Both the position numbers and the translations under genes were made by a program. This document shows, piece by piece, positions 7,281 to 16,172 of a stretch of 64,000 nt of DNA. The DNA is taken from the NCBI GenBank assembly GCA_030606215.1, contig JAUWGW010000001.1, positions 62,001 to 126,000 of the forward strand, given 5' to 3'. The notes under the pieces are model-generated. The model did no database searches and was not told the DNA's origin. It worked only from the letters and a program-made list of their open reading frames with translations. Numbering within the stretch: position 1 is the stretch's first letter; each line of letters starts with the position of its first letter. The stretch is from a bacterium (GTDB taxonomy: Bacteria > NPL-UPA2 > JAUVJM01).

Positions 7281-9008
7281 TTACTCCTGTGCCATGGTTT
7301 CTCTCGCTACTTCTTCTATGGTTGTAATCCCTGCAAATATTTTTTCAAGTCCATCTTCCCTCAGAGTTTTCATTCCTGCTTTCCTTGCCACATTTCTCAG
7401 GTCTTTTGTCGCTGCCTTTTCGAGAACCAGACTGCGCAATTCTTCTCCTACAACGAGCAGTTCAAATATTCCTGTCCTGCCGAGATAGCCGATATTCTTG
7501 CACACATCACATCCTTTGCCGCGGGAAAATATCTTCCCCTTAGCATCTCCACGCGTCAGCCCGATGGAAGAAAGTTCCTCCTCCGTCGGCTCATATTGCT
7601 CTTTACAATTATTGCATATTGTTCTAATAAGTCTCTGTGCAATGACTGCCTCCATGGTTGAGGTTATGAGGAATGGTTCAACCTCCATATCAATAAGCCT
7701 TGTTATTGTTCCAGCAGCATCATTGGTGTGAAGAGTGCTCAGCACAAGATGCCCGGTGAGGGATGCTTGAATTGCCATATCAGCTGTTTCTTTATCGCGT
7801 ATTTCTCCGACAAGTATTATATCGGGGTCCTGACGGAGAATGTGACGCAGACAAATTGCGAATGTTAGTCCAATTGGCTCATTAATGTGAATCTGGATAA
7901 TTCCGGGGATGTCATACTCCACCGGGTCCTCAGTAGTAATAATCTTAACATCTATCTCATTAAGAGCCTTAAGACATGAATAGAGGGTGGTAGTCTTACC
8001 GCACCCGGTAGGTCCGGTAGCGAGAATAATTCCATTTGGTTTTTTGATAATTTCGTGGACCGTTTTTCTATCCTGTTCTGAAAGCCCCACCTGTCCAAGG
8101 TCAAGCATTACAATGCTTTTGTCAAGAACCCTCATCACAACACTTTCACCAAAAATGGTCGGAAGAGTTGAGACACGAAGGTCAACACCTTTTCCCTTCA
8201 TGCTGAGTTGAATCCTTCCATCCTGAGGGAGCCGGCGTTCAGCAATATCCATATTTGCCATTACCTTAATTCTGGAGGTTATGGCAAGACTTAGATGTTT
8301 TGGCGGAGGGACCATTTCATAAAGCACACCATCCACGCGGTATCGTATTTTGAACTGGTCTTCAAAAGGCTCAAAATGGATATCGCTTCCCCTGTCTCTT
8401 ATTGCCTGAATGAGAACAAGGTTGAGCAATTTGACCACAGGTGCCTGCCCAGCCAGTTCTTTTAAACTTACAATATCAACGTTTTCGCTTTCTTCTTTAC
8501 CTCCTCCGAAAGTGACTGGTCCTCCCATTTCAGTTTCAATCTGTTTGAGCAAATCCCCTACTGTCTCCATTTCTGTCCCATAGTATTTGTCAATTGTGCG
8601 GATAATATCGTCCTCACTTGCAATGGTTCCCTTCACATCGCAGTTCAGCATGAACCTCAGGTCATCAAGAGTTTGAATATCGAGAGGATCTGCCATTGCA
8701 ATTAGTAAAGTATTATCGTTAAATTCTAACGGCAGGATTTTATAAATCCTTGCAACTGCGCCTGATACACGGTTGAGAAGTTCCGTATCAGGCTCATAAC
8801 TGGCAAGATTTATCACACGCATACCGCTCTGTGCCTGCAATGCCGAAAGGATGTCTTTTTCACTTGCCAGTCCCATATTAACAAGTGCCTGACCGAGCAA
8901 TTCCCCGGTCGAATGCTGCCTTTCAAGAGCGGTTTCAAGATCCTTTTCAGTTATAAGACCGCGCTCAACTAAAAGAGTTCCAAGTGGTTTATGAACTTTC
9001 TCAACCAT
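7281..9008 (-). CDS. PilB/GspE-type assembly ATPase (second copy)
   Basis: The 575-residue protein has an N-terminal MshEN-type domain with two repeat-like segments (LGTLLVERGLITEKDLETAL, then LGQALVNMGLASEKDILSAL), a family that can bind cyclic di-GMP. The ATPase core follows with Walker A GPTGCGKTTTLYS, Asp box TEDPVEY, Walker B DPDIILVGEIRD and His box TLHTNDA. A tetracysteine zinc site (CNNC, then CDVC) marks it as an extension-type ATPase. It is similar but not identical to the PilB gene at 10087-11790, so the locus has two extension ATPases around one PilT. One may power pilus growth and the other the pseudopilus; the sequence does not say which. Confidence 0.92.
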   Translation of the reverse strand: MVEKVHKPLGTLLVERGLITEKDLETALERQHSTGELLGQALVNMGLASEKDILSALQAQSGMRVINLASYEPDTELLNRVSGAVARIYKILPLEFNDNTLLIAMADPLDIQTLDDLRFMLNCDVKGTIASEDDIIRTIDKYYGTEMETVGDLLKQIETEMGGPVTFGGGKEESENVDIVSLKELAGQAPVVKLLNLVLIQAIRDRGSDIHFEPFEDQFKIRYRVDGVLYEMVPPPKHLSLAITSRIKVMANMDIAERRLPQDGRIQLSMKGKGVDLRVSTLPTIFGESVVMRVLDKSIVMLDLGQVGLSEQDRKTVHEIIKKPNGIILATGPTGCGKTTTLYSCLKALNEIDVKIITTEDPVEYDIPGIIQIHINEPIGLTFAICLRHILRQDPDIILVGEIRDKETADMAIQASLTGHLVLSTLHTNDAAGTITRLIDMEVEPFLITSTMEAVIAQRLIRTICNNCKEQYEPTEEELSSIGLTRGDAKGKIFSRGKGCDVCKNIGYLGRTGIFELLVVGEELRSLVLEKAATKDLRNVARKAGMKTLREDGLEKIFAGITTIEEVARETMAQE

Positions 9009-9009
9009 T

Positions 9010-10074
9010 TTATTTCACACCTGAAAGTTTTTCCTCCATCCCTTCCGGCTCAAACGACATTGCTACCATATCATCGTATGCAATAAGGTTTTTCTCATAA
9101 AGTTCAAAGAGTGACTGGTCCATTGTTTTCATCCCGAACTTTGCCCCTGTCTGGATAGAAGAAGTAATTCTGTATGTTTTCTTTTCTCTTATCAGATTTG
9201 CAATCGCAGGAGTGGACACCATTATTTCAAAAGCCGCTATCCTGCCTTTTCCGCTCGCCCTTGGCAAAAGCACCTGCGAGATTACTGCGACAATTGAAAC
9301 AGACAACTGGGTTCTTATCTGCTCCTGTTGAGCAATCGGGAAAGCGTCTATGATTCTGTCAACTGTCCTTGCGGCTCCTGTTGTATGAAGTGTCGCAAAA
9401 ACAAGGTGTCCCGTTTCAGCAGCAGCAATAGCCGCCTCCATTGTGGCAAGGTCTCTCATCTCACCAATAAGAATGACATCAGGGTCCTGACGTAAGCCCC
9501 TCATAACAGCTTCACTGAAGGATTGAACATCCACTCCCACTTCCCTCTGAGTTACCAGACTTTTCTTATGTGAATGGTAATATTCTATCGGGTCTTCAAT
9601 TGTGACAATGTGGCAATTGCGCTCTTCATTAATTAGATTAATCATTGCCGCAAGCGTAGTGGTTTTGCCGCATCCTGTAGGTCCTGTCACAAGGATGAGA
9701 CCGCGAGGGCGATAAAGCAACTCCTTTATAGTCGGAGGAAGCCCTATTTCTTCAAGGCTCATCAGCCTGACCGGAATAAGCCGCAGCGCCAGGCCATAAT
9801 GCCCTCTTTCCCTGAATACACTGATACGGAAGCGCGCAATATTTCCAAATGAGAAACCAAAATCTGTCCCGCCCATTTCCTCAATTTTCTGCTGATGTCT
9901 CTCCGAAGTTACGGCTTTCATAAACCTCTCAGTATTCTCAGAAGTCAGTGAGTCCACATCAAGATATTTCAGAACTCCATCAATACGAAGCACAGGGGGT
10001 TTTCCAATTGCAAGATGCAAATCTGACGCATTTCTCTCAACTACAATGCTCAGAAGCTCTTTCATCTCTACCAT
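9010..10074 (-). CDS. pilT: PilT retraction ATPase
   Basis: The 354-residue protein lacks the MshEN domain and zinc tetracysteine of PilB. It shows Walker A GPTGCGKTTTLAAM, Asp box TIEDPIEYYH, Walker B DPDVILIGEMRD and the His box ATLHTTGAA. The C-terminal section has the PilT landmark ASGKGRIAAFEIM. PilT depolymerises type IV pili and drives twitching. It lies between the two PilB-type genes with gaps of 12 and 1 bases. Its presence argues that the machine is a retractable pilus and not only a secretion pseudopilus. Confidence 0.93.
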   Translation of the reverse strand: MVEMKELLSIVVERNASDLHLAIGKPPVLRIDGVLKYLDVDSLTSENTERFMKAVTSERHQQKIEEMGGTDFGFSFGNIARFRISVFRERGHYGLALRLIPVRLMSLEEIGLPPTIKELLYRPRGLILVTGPTGCGKTTTLAAMINLINEERNCHIVTIEDPIEYYHSHKKSLVTQREVGVDVQSFSEAVMRGLRQDPDVILIGEMRDLATMEAAIAAAETGHLVFATLHTTGAARTVDRIIDAFPIAQQEQIRTQLSVSIVAVISQVLLPRASGKGRIAAFEIMVSTPAIANLIREKKTYRITSSIQTGAKFGMKTMDQSLFELYEKNLIAYDDMVAMSFEPEGMEEKLSGVK

Positions 10075-10086
10075 TTTTGCTCTCTC

Positions 10087-11790
10087 CTATGATATATCTT
10101 GCTGTGTTATTCTCAACACTTCTGAGATTGTTGTGCGACCCAGCAGGACTTTTCGCATACCATCATCTCTGAGAGTAGCCATTCCTTCTTTGCGGGCCTG
10201 TTCCCTTATCTCAACTGCAGAAATCTTGTGCATTACCATCTCCCGAATTGTAGGGCTCATTTCCATCAATTCAAATATTCCTTTCCTACCTTTGTACCCG
10301 GTGAAATGACATTCCCCGCAGCCTTTGCCGCGATAGAGTTTTACCTTCCCTTTCTCGGAAGGGTCAAGACCAAGCTGGATTAATTCATCTGCTCTCGGCT
10401 CATATGGCTCCTTGCAGCTGTCGCATATTAGACGGACCAATCTCTGTGCAAGAATCGCCTGAACGGAAGAAGCAACAAGGAATGGTTTAATTCCCATATC
10501 AATAAGGCGCGTTATAGCGCTTGGAGCATCATTCGTATGCAGAGTACTAAACACAAGGTGCCCTGTAAGAGCTGCCCTTACGGCTATTTCCGCTGTCTCC
10601 ATATCACGAATCTCTCCAACCATAATAATATCTGGAGCCTGCCTGAGCATGGAACGCAGAACTGCCGCAAATGTGAGACCTATCTCGGGTCTGACCTGGC
10701 TCTGGTTAATTCCCGAAATCATATACTCTACGGGCTCCTCCACTGTAATTATCTTTTTATCAGTTTTATTGAGCTTGCTGAGTGAAGCATACAGTGTTGT
10801 TGTTTTTCCCGAGCCCGTAGGTCCTGTAACAAGAACTATACCATTAGCTACATCCAGTATAGAATCAAAACGTTTTTCTTCCTCTTTTAGGAAACCGAGC
10901 TCGTCAAGCCCTAACAGCAGACTGCCTTTATCCAGAATTCTCAATACGATGCTTTCGCCGTAGAGCCCCGGAATTGCCGAAACCCTTAAGTCCACTTCCC
11001 TGCCAAGTAGATCTAATTTTATCCTTCCATCCTGTGGAAGACGTTTCTCAGCAATGTCCATACCTGCCATAATCTTAATACGAGATGTAACAGACCCGCG
11101 CAATTTTCTTGGAGGGCCGGGAACTTCATGAAGCACGCCATCAACTCTATACCTTATACGGAATTTGTCCTCAAGCGGTTCAATGTGGATATCGCTTGCC
11201 CGCGAACGGAAAGCTTCAAGTATCACGAGACTCACAAGTTTTACAACAACTGCATCTTCCTCCTTTTCTTCCTCCTCTAATTTAACCTCACCCGTTTCCC
11301 CAAGAGTAATATCGCTCTCAGTCAATTCCTCAATCATTGTGTCCACAGTCTTCTCTTCAGTTCCATAGTAATCTGTAAGCGCTTTTTCAATATCATGCTG
11401 GGTGCTGAGAACCCCTATGACATCACACCCCAACATTGCACGTAAATTGTCAAGAGCAAGAAAATCAAGAGGATTCGCCATTGCTATAGTAAGAGTGTTG
11501 TTCTCCATCCTTATCGGAATAATCTTCTGCCGTTTTGCTAACGCGGCTGGCACTTTCTTCAACACTTCAGACTCTATCTCCTCTTTGGAAATGTCAATGA
11601 CATCCATACCAAACTGTGTCGCAAGAGCATTACAGAGAGCTTCATTGCTGATAATACCCATCCTGACGAGAATGGTACCCAGGCTTTCCCTGGTTGCTTT
11701 CTGCTCCTCAAGAGCAGCTTGCAGGTGCTCCTCGGTGATAAGTCCAATGTCCTGAAGTATCTCGCCCAGCTTTTTTCTCTTCATAACCAT
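10087..11790 (-). CDS. pilB: PilB/GspE-type pilus extension ATPase
   Basis: I set the start at the ATG at 11790 (MVMKRKKLGEILQ), because GAGGACGAAGGA lies directly before it; the track start at 11838 would overlap the AsmA-like gene. The protein has about 567 residues, with an MshEN-type N-terminal domain (LGEILQDIGLITEEHLQAALEEQ), Walker A GPTGSGKTTTLYAS, Asp box VEEPVEY, Walker B APDIIMVGEIRD and zinc cysteines (CDSC, CGEC). It powers pilin polymerisation with PilC. First of the pilus ATPase genes in transcription order. Confidence 0.93.
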   Translation of the reverse strand: MVMKRKKLGEILQDIGLITEEHLQAALEEQKATRESLGTILVRMGIISNEALCNALATQFGMDVIDISKEEIESEVLKKVPAALAKRQKIIPIRMENNTLTIAMANPLDFLALDNLRAMLGCDVIGVLSTQHDIEKALTDYYGTEEKTVDTMIEELTESDITLGETGEVKLEEEEKEEDAVVVKLVSLVILEAFRSRASDIHIEPLEDKFRIRYRVDGVLHEVPGPPRKLRGSVTSRIKIMAGMDIAEKRLPQDGRIKLDLLGREVDLRVSAIPGLYGESIVLRILDKGSLLLGLDELGFLKEEEKRFDSILDVANGIVLVTGPTGSGKTTTLYASLSKLNKTDKKIITVEEPVEYMISGINQSQVRPEIGLTFAAVLRSMLRQAPDIIMVGEIRDMETAEIAVRAALTGHLVFSTLHTNDAPSAITRLIDMGIKPFLVASSVQAILAQRLVRLICDSCKEPYEPRADELIQLGLDPSEKGKVKLYRGKGCGECHFTGYKGRKGIFELMEMSPTIREMVMHKISAVEIREQARKEGMATLRDDGMRKVLLGRTTISEVLRITQQDIS

Positions 11791-11818
11791 TCCTTCGTCC
11801 TCTGAATATTTTATACTA

Positions 11819-13189
11819 CTATTGACACTTATTGTCAAGATTCTCTTTATTCAAATATGAGGCTTCCTTGTGCTCCGGGAAGAGCATTCTAAGAACTCTC
11901 TTAATTTGCAGAGGAATAGCTGTAATTACCGGTAGAGGGAGCAATTCATAGGAAGGTTTACTCAATGTGCCTCCTATACGGTATTGAACAATAAAAAAGT
12001 CAAGAAGTTTTGAAAGAAGGGACGTAACATTAATTACTCCAGGAGTCTTAGCCATAAACTCTTCGGTAAAGACAGTCGTAACCATGAAATCAAGTTTTCC
12101 ATCAAAACCGAGTTTGCCCTCTGCCGCCAGACCTACGTCCTCGCTCATTAACCGCAGGTTCTCTGTGTGAAGCGTCCCTTCGGCAATTTTGAAATCACAC
12201 CCTCCTTCCCTGAAGGCAGCTCCTTTAAAAGCTGACTTTAATAGAAGAGTCTGTAGACCATGGAGGACAGGCACTTCCCAAAGCTGCCCATCTCTTATCT
12301 TAATCCAGCCATTTCCGCGGAGAGAGCGCCAATCCTCTGCATTTGCGGATAATTTCAGCTGCATATCCAGTTTGCCGCTAATGTTTTTCTCCTTAGGATT
12401 CAAATCTCTGACCAAGTTCTCAATGTTGAGCCCAAAAAGTTCACATCCAAGCAGGTATTCCTTTCTGTCAAGTTCTACTTGAACCCAGCCGCTTAGTAGA
12501 CCATCAAAGAGCGTGCTGCAGATTTCTGTTACACTCAATTTGTTCCCGTTAAGCTTCAGACAAGCTGTAAAATCTTTGCTCTTGAAGTCTCCAAGTTGAA
12601 GGTTGGGAAAATAAACCCGGGCGTGCATTTTTGAACCAGAGATATGTCCAATAATGTACACTTTGCCTTTGAATTTCGCCGGAATTTTTCCTGAACATAA
12701 TTCAAGGTCGGGGAAAATCTCTATATTAAAACCAACAGGAGATGTGAATCCATTAAACTTCAGATAATTAACATTGACTATTTCGCTTTTACTGAATATG
12801 CGGGAAAACCCGTCCTTCAGCATCAACCTTCCATTATTAACAATTACTGTGGGAGGTGTTGTTAAGAAGGGAGGCAACTTATCGAAACCCAAATATTCTA
12901 AAATATTCCGCCTGCCTGCACTGGAGAGGAAAAGAAGAGGTTTATTCAAAATAACTTTTTCTATACCCACTTTGCCCGGAGGGTGAAACTTCATATCCAG
13001 CAGAAGTTCTTCCACATTTAGAAATATCCCTCCATTTTCAATGCTAACATTCTGAAGTCTTAATCCATTGGAGAAAATGACCGCTTTACCAATTCTAACT
13101 TCTTGCTGGAGCAAAGCTGACAGAACAATGCCCATAAATTGGCTCAGGAACAGATAGGAAACTGTCAGGAGAATTCCGGGAATAAGCAA
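11819..13189 (-). CDS. AsmA/DUF748-like envelope protein
   Basis: This protein of about 457 residues has an N-terminal signal-anchor helix and a long beta-rich periplasmic body. Segments such as LRGNGWIKIRDGQLWEVPVLHG and VGLAAEGKLGFDGKLDFMV resemble the C-terminal region of the AsmA family, implicated in lipid handling between membranes. The track start at 13189 is a TTG. In frame upstream is CTG at 13216, immediately after the rpsU stop and 5 bases after GAGGGG; starting there adds KRRIVVVC and gives a normal positively charged signal anchor. The true start is therefore probably the rarer CTG. The stop lies 28 bases before pilB, so it may be co-transcribed with the pilus genes. Confidence 0.68.
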   Translation of the reverse strand: MLIPGILLTVSYLFLSQFMGIVLSALLQQEVRIGKAVIFSNGLRLQNVSIENGGIFLNVEELLLDMKFHPPGKVGIEKVILNKPLLFLSSAGRRNILEYLGFDKLPPFLTTPPTVIVNNGRLMLKDGFSRIFSKSEIVNVNYLKFNGFTSPVGFNIEIFPDLELCSGKIPAKFKGKVYIIGHISGSKMHARVYFPNLQLGDFKSKDFTACLKLNGNKLSVTEICSTLFDGLLSGWVQVELDRKEYLLGCELFGLNIENLVRDLNPKEKNISGKLDMQLKLSANAEDWRSLRGNGWIKIRDGQLWEVPVLHGLQTLLLKSAFKGAAFREGGCDFKIAEGTLHTENLRLMSEDVGLAAEGKLGFDGKLDFMVTTVFTEEFMAKTPGVINVTSLLSKLLDFFIVQYRIGGTLSKPSYELLPLPVITAIPLQIKRVLRMLFPEHKEASYLNKENLDNKCQ

Positions 13190-13216
13190 ACAGACTACTA
13201 CTATTCTTCTTTTCAG

Positions 13217-13399
13217 CTATTCCCCTCGTTTTTTTGATTTGAGTAGTTTTCTGCGCTTGCGCTGGCTGGGCTTTTCATAATGTTCATGTCTCTTCATCTG
13301 TTTCAGTGTCCCCTCTTTATCAAGTTTTTTCTTGAACCTGCGCAAAGCTCTCTCTAAAGATTCATCCTCGCGTATCTTCACTATAGGCACAAATTTCAA
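13217..13399 (-). CDS. rpsU: Ribosomal protein bS21
   Basis: The 60-residue, strongly basic protein begins MKFVPIVKIREDESLERALRRFKK and has YEKPSQRKRRK near the end, which is diagnostic for bS21. It binds the small ribosomal subunit near the anti-Shine-Dalgarno end of 16S rRNA. AAGAAGGGAG forms its ribosome site. The stop TAG is in the same frame as the downstream AsmA-like gene, so readthrough would create a fusion. A promoter candidate lies within the end of the upstream manC-like gene. Confidence 0.95.
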   Translation of the reverse strand: MKFVPIVKIREDESLERALRRFKKKLDKEGTLKQMKRHEHYEKPSQRKRRKLLKSKKRGE

Positions 13400-13428
13400 C
13401 TCCCTTCTTCTTAAGAATTAAGGCAAAT

Positions 13429-13457
13429 ATTTTAACAAATTCCCCCTAACTATTCAA
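13429..13457 (-). promoter_or_regulatory. Candidate promoter of rpsU
   Basis: The minus strand reads TTGAAT (13452-13457), 17 bases, then TAAAAT (13429-13434). Both boxes are close to the sigma-70 consensus. The -35 box overlaps the last codons of the guanylyltransferase gene. The predicted leader is about 25 bases. Confidence 0.5.
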
Positions 13458-14502
13458 CATATTCCTTTTGCCCCGACTCCATCAATTTCTTTACCATCTT
13501 CTTCACTTCCTGGGCTTTTTCTTTGGGGCAGATGAGTATAGCATCGTCTGTGGCAACCACTATCATATCCGAGATACCAATTGTAGCTATAAGTGCACTA
13601 TCCCCGATAATTGTTGAATTATGAGTATCAATCCCGATGAACTTACCCGCGGAAACATTCCCTTCTCCATCTTTTTTCCATATCCTTTCCATTGCAAGCC
13701 ACGAGCCAACATCATCCCACCTGAAATCACCCATCACCATAGCCCTGTTCTCTGCCTTTTCCATTACTCCGTAATCAATAGAGACATCCTCAAGTTCATT
13801 ATAGACTTCCGCGATAACTTCTTTTTCCGGTGCAGCTTTTATCCTCTGCAAACCACTGAACAGATGCGGCATATAATTCTCTATCGCCGTCATTATAGTC
13901 TGGTATGTCCATACAAACATTCCGCTGTTCCAGTAATATCTGCCATCGGCAAGAAACTTCTTTGCCATTTCCTCATCCGGCTTTTCCATAAATGTTTCTA
14001 CTTTACAAGCTTTTTCACTAATTTCTTCACCTGCTTTTATGTATCCATAACCGGTTTCCGGACGGTTCGGTTTTATACCGAACACAACGAGACTCTTTCT
14101 GGATTCAGCTACTTTTACTGCTGTTGAGACGCATGCAAGAAATTCCTCTTCATCAAATATAAGATGGTCAGCAGGTAGAACAACCATTGTGGCATCCTCA
14201 TTGCCTTTACCGAGCCACACAGCAGATAATCCAACAGCGGCGGCTGTATTTTTGCCAATCGGTTCAACAACAACATTCTGTTCTGGCAGAAAAGGCAGTT
14301 GTCTCTTCACTTCCTGCTCAAGTTTTTGACCTGTAATAATATAAATTTGCTCAAGAGGAATGAGAGGCTTCATCCTCCTTACAGTCATCTGCAGCATTGT
14401 TTCTGACCCTGTAAATGCCTGTAGTTGTTTTGGTTTATGAAATCTGCTTCTTGGCCAAAATCTTTCACCATGCCCGCCCGCTATAATTACTGCACTAAGC
14501 AT
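13450..14502 (-). CDS. manC: Mannose-1-phosphate guanylyltransferase
   Basis: The 350-residue enzyme makes GDP-mannose from mannose 1-phosphate and GTP. It shows the nucleotidyltransferase motif AVIIAGGHGERFWPRSR.HKPKQ, then FMEKPDEEMA, YYWNSGMFVW and FRWDDVGSW. It is the short form without the phosphomannose isomerase cupin domain. GDP-mannose is the precursor of GDP-fucose, and a GDP-fucose synthase is encoded at 27483-28430. It is transcribed from its own strong promoter, divergent from the mla operon, and has a GGAGGTGAAGGGGAGAG ribosome site. Confidence 0.93.
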   Translation of the reverse strand: MLSAVIIAGGHGERFWPRSRFHKPKQLQAFTGSETMLQMTVRRMKPLIPLEQIYIITGQKLEQEVKRQLPFLPEQNVVVEPIGKNTAAAVGLSAVWLGKGNEDATMVVLPADHLIFDEEEFLACVSTAVKVAESRKSLVVFGIKPNRPETGYGYIKAGEEISEKACKVETFMEKPDEEMAKKFLADGRYYWNSGMFVWTYQTIMTAIENYMPHLFSGLQRIKAAPEKEVIAEVYNELEDVSIDYGVMEKAENRAMVMGDFRWDDVGSWLAMERIWKKDGEGNVSAGKFIGIDTHNSTIIGDSALIATIGISDMIVVATDDAILICPKEKAQEVKKMVKKLMESGQKEYVE

Positions 14503-14574
14503 TCTCTCCCCTTCACCTCCGCCTTCATTCGTAAACGGTGCTTTGACTTGACCGAATATTTACCATTTTTTATT

Positions 14575-14603
14575 ATATTAGCATAAACTGACAGTCCGGT
14601 CAA
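14575..14603 (-). promoter_or_regulatory. Sigma-70 promoter of manC-like gene
   Basis: On the minus strand TTGACC (14598-14603) and TAATAT (14575-14580) are separated by exactly 17 bases. The leader mRNA would be about 65 bases. It is back to back with the mlaE promoter. Confidence 0.75.
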
Positions 14604-14615
14604 TCCAATTTGGGT

Positions 14616-14644
14616 TTGACTTTCTCCCAATTATTCCGTAGTAT
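14616..14644 (+). promoter_or_regulatory. Sigma-70 promoter of the mla operon, near-leaderless
   Basis: TTGACT (14616-14621), 17 bases, TAGTAT (14639-14644). The start codon of mlaE follows only 9 bases after the -10 box, so transcription would begin within a few bases of the ATG. No ribosome site is visible, which points to a leaderless mRNA. Confidence 0.7.
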
Positions 14645-14653
14645 AGTAAGTAG

Positions 14654-15436
14654 ATGAATAGCAGAGCGACAAGTTTTCTTGGCAGGACCGGAACCGGAAT
14701 TCTGAATGGTTTTGCCGGAGCGGGCGGTACCATATGTCTTCTTGGAAAAGGTATTTACTGGTGCAAAGCATCTATCCCAAACCGCTCAAAAATTGTTCAT
14801 CAGATGGATGTGGCAGGAGTAGGAAGTCTTCCCGTAGTCAGTTTAGTTGCCATTTTCTCCGGTATGGTTCTTTCACTACAGACAGGCATTGAACTATCCC
14901 ATTTTCATATTGAGGAGATGGTCGGCAGTATTGTTTCAGTTTCAATGTTTCGTGAGATGGGGCCTGTTATAAGCGCTATAATTGTTGCAGGAAGAGTTGG
15001 TGCGGCAATGGCGGCTGAACTCGGAACAATGAGAGTTTCCGAAGAAATTGACGCTCTTGAAACAATGTCTATAAATCCAGTGCGTTTCCTAATTATGCCT
15101 CGTCTTGCCGCTCTGGTTCTGATGCTGCCGGTGCTCACAGTTTTCGGGATTCTGATTGGAATTTTTGGAGGTGCAGTTATAGCAAAAAATATAATGAATG
15201 TTGATTACCAGGTTTTCTTGCAAAATGGCATTGATTTTCTGCATTACAAAGATATTTTCTCAGGTATGACTAAATCCGTTGTTTTCGCTTTCCTTATTGC
15301 AGGCATTTCATGCTACCAGGGTATGAATGCAGCAGGCGGGGCGGAAGGTGTTGGAAAAGCAACTATAAGGGCAGTGGTCCTCTCCTTTCTGTTTGTTCTC
15401 ATATTTGATTACTTTCTAACGAGGTTCTTTTATTGA
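14654..15436 (+). CDS. mlaE: MlaE-type ABC lipid transporter permease
   Basis: The 260-residue membrane protein is in the MlaE/YrbE permease family. Landmarks are VHQMDVAGVGSLPVVSLVAIFSGMVLSLQTG, SVSMFREMGPVISAIIVAGRVGAAMAAELGTM and the MSINPVRFLIMPR segment. It forms the inner-membrane channel of the complex that moves phospholipids between the membranes, with MlaF and MlaD encoded next. An in-frame TAG directly precedes the ATG, and no other Met occurs before residue 51, so the start is fixed despite the absence of a ribosome site. It overlaps mlaF by 4 bases. Confidence 0.95.
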   Translation: MNSRATSFLGRTGTGILNGFAGAGGTICLLGKGIYWCKASIPNRSKIVHQMDVAGVGSLPVVSLVAIFSGMVLSLQTGIELSHFHIEEMVGSIVSVSMFREMGPVISAIIVAGRVGAAMAAELGTMRVSEEIDALETMSINPVRFLIMPRLAALVLMLPVLTVFGILIGIFGGAVIAKNIMNVDYQVFLQNGIDFLHYKDIFSGMTKSVVFAFLIAGISCYQGMNAAGGAEGVGKATIRAVVLSFLFVLIFDYFLTRFFY

Positions 15437-16158
15437 TCGAGATTGTGGATATCTGGAAAAGTTTTAGCAGGAAGAAAATTCTCTGCGGCGTGAATCTCAG
15501 CATAAGCGACGGAGAAATAATGGTTATTATTGGTGGAAGTGGTGCGGGAAAAACTGTGCTTCTGAAACATATAATTGGTCTTCTCAAACCTGACAGGGGG
15601 CAAATATTTATTAACAGTATTTCACTTTCAACTGCGGCAACCTCTCACCTTGAAAAAATCCGCAAACAGTTTGGTATGGTTTTCCAATCCTCAGCGCTTC
15701 TCAATTCTCTTACCGTATGGGAAAATGTTGCACTTCCTCTTATTGAGCACACCAATATGTCAACGGAGGAAATAGGAAAGCTGGTTTCTGAAAAATTAAA
15801 CCTCGTTCAATTACATGGGATTGAAAGAGAAATGCCCGCAAATCTGAGTGGAGGAATGAAGAAGAGAATTGCAGTTGCGCGCGCAATTATAAGAAATCCA
15901 GCAATAATTCTCTACGATGAGCCAACGTCCGGACTTGACCCCGTTACTGGACACAGTATTGAGAACCTTATCGTTGACTTGAAAAGGAATCTTAATGTAA
16001 CATCTGTTATTGTCACTCACGATATTGAGGGGGCTTGCAGAATGGCTGATAGAATAGCGATGCTTCTTCATGGAGAGATTGTTGAAGTTGGCACACCTTC
16101 TGAAACAAGAAAAAGCAGCAACCCTGCAATAAGGCAATTTCTACAATATGAAAAATAG
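15433..16158 (+). CDS. mlaF: MlaF-type ABC ATPase
   Basis: The 241-residue ATPase has Walker A GGSGAGKTVLLKH, Q-loop VFQSSALLNSLTVWENV, signature LSGGMKKR, Walker B ILYDEPTSGLDP and an H-loop THD. The KKR following the signature is typical of MlaF. It starts with TTG overlapping the mlaE stop (TTGA), which implies translational coupling. It energises lipid transport by MlaE and MlaD. Confidence 0.95.
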   Translation: MIEIVDIWKSFSRKKILCGVNLSISDGEIMVIIGGSGAGKTVLLKHIIGLLKPDRGQIFINSISLSTAATSHLEKIRKQFGMVFQSSALLNSLTVWENVALPLIEHTNMSTEEIGKLVSEKLNLVQLHGIEREMPANLSGGMKKRIAVARAIIRNPAIILYDEPTSGLDPVTGHSIENLIVDLKRNLNVTSVIVTHDIEGACRMADRIAMLLHGEIVEVGTPSETRKSSNPAIRQFLQYEK

Positions 16159-16172
16159 GAGGATGTGACTAA

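Noticed and set aside
11790-11838. Upstream start of pilB given by the ORF track
   Set aside because: It would overlap the AsmA-like gene and lacks a ribosome site, whereas GAGGACGAAGGA sits before the ATG at 11790.
13400-14653. tRNA or small RNA genes in intergenic regions
   Set aside because: No cloverleaf-like sequence with a TTC-A loop or CCA-like end was seen by eye in any gap; a tRNAscan run would be decisive.
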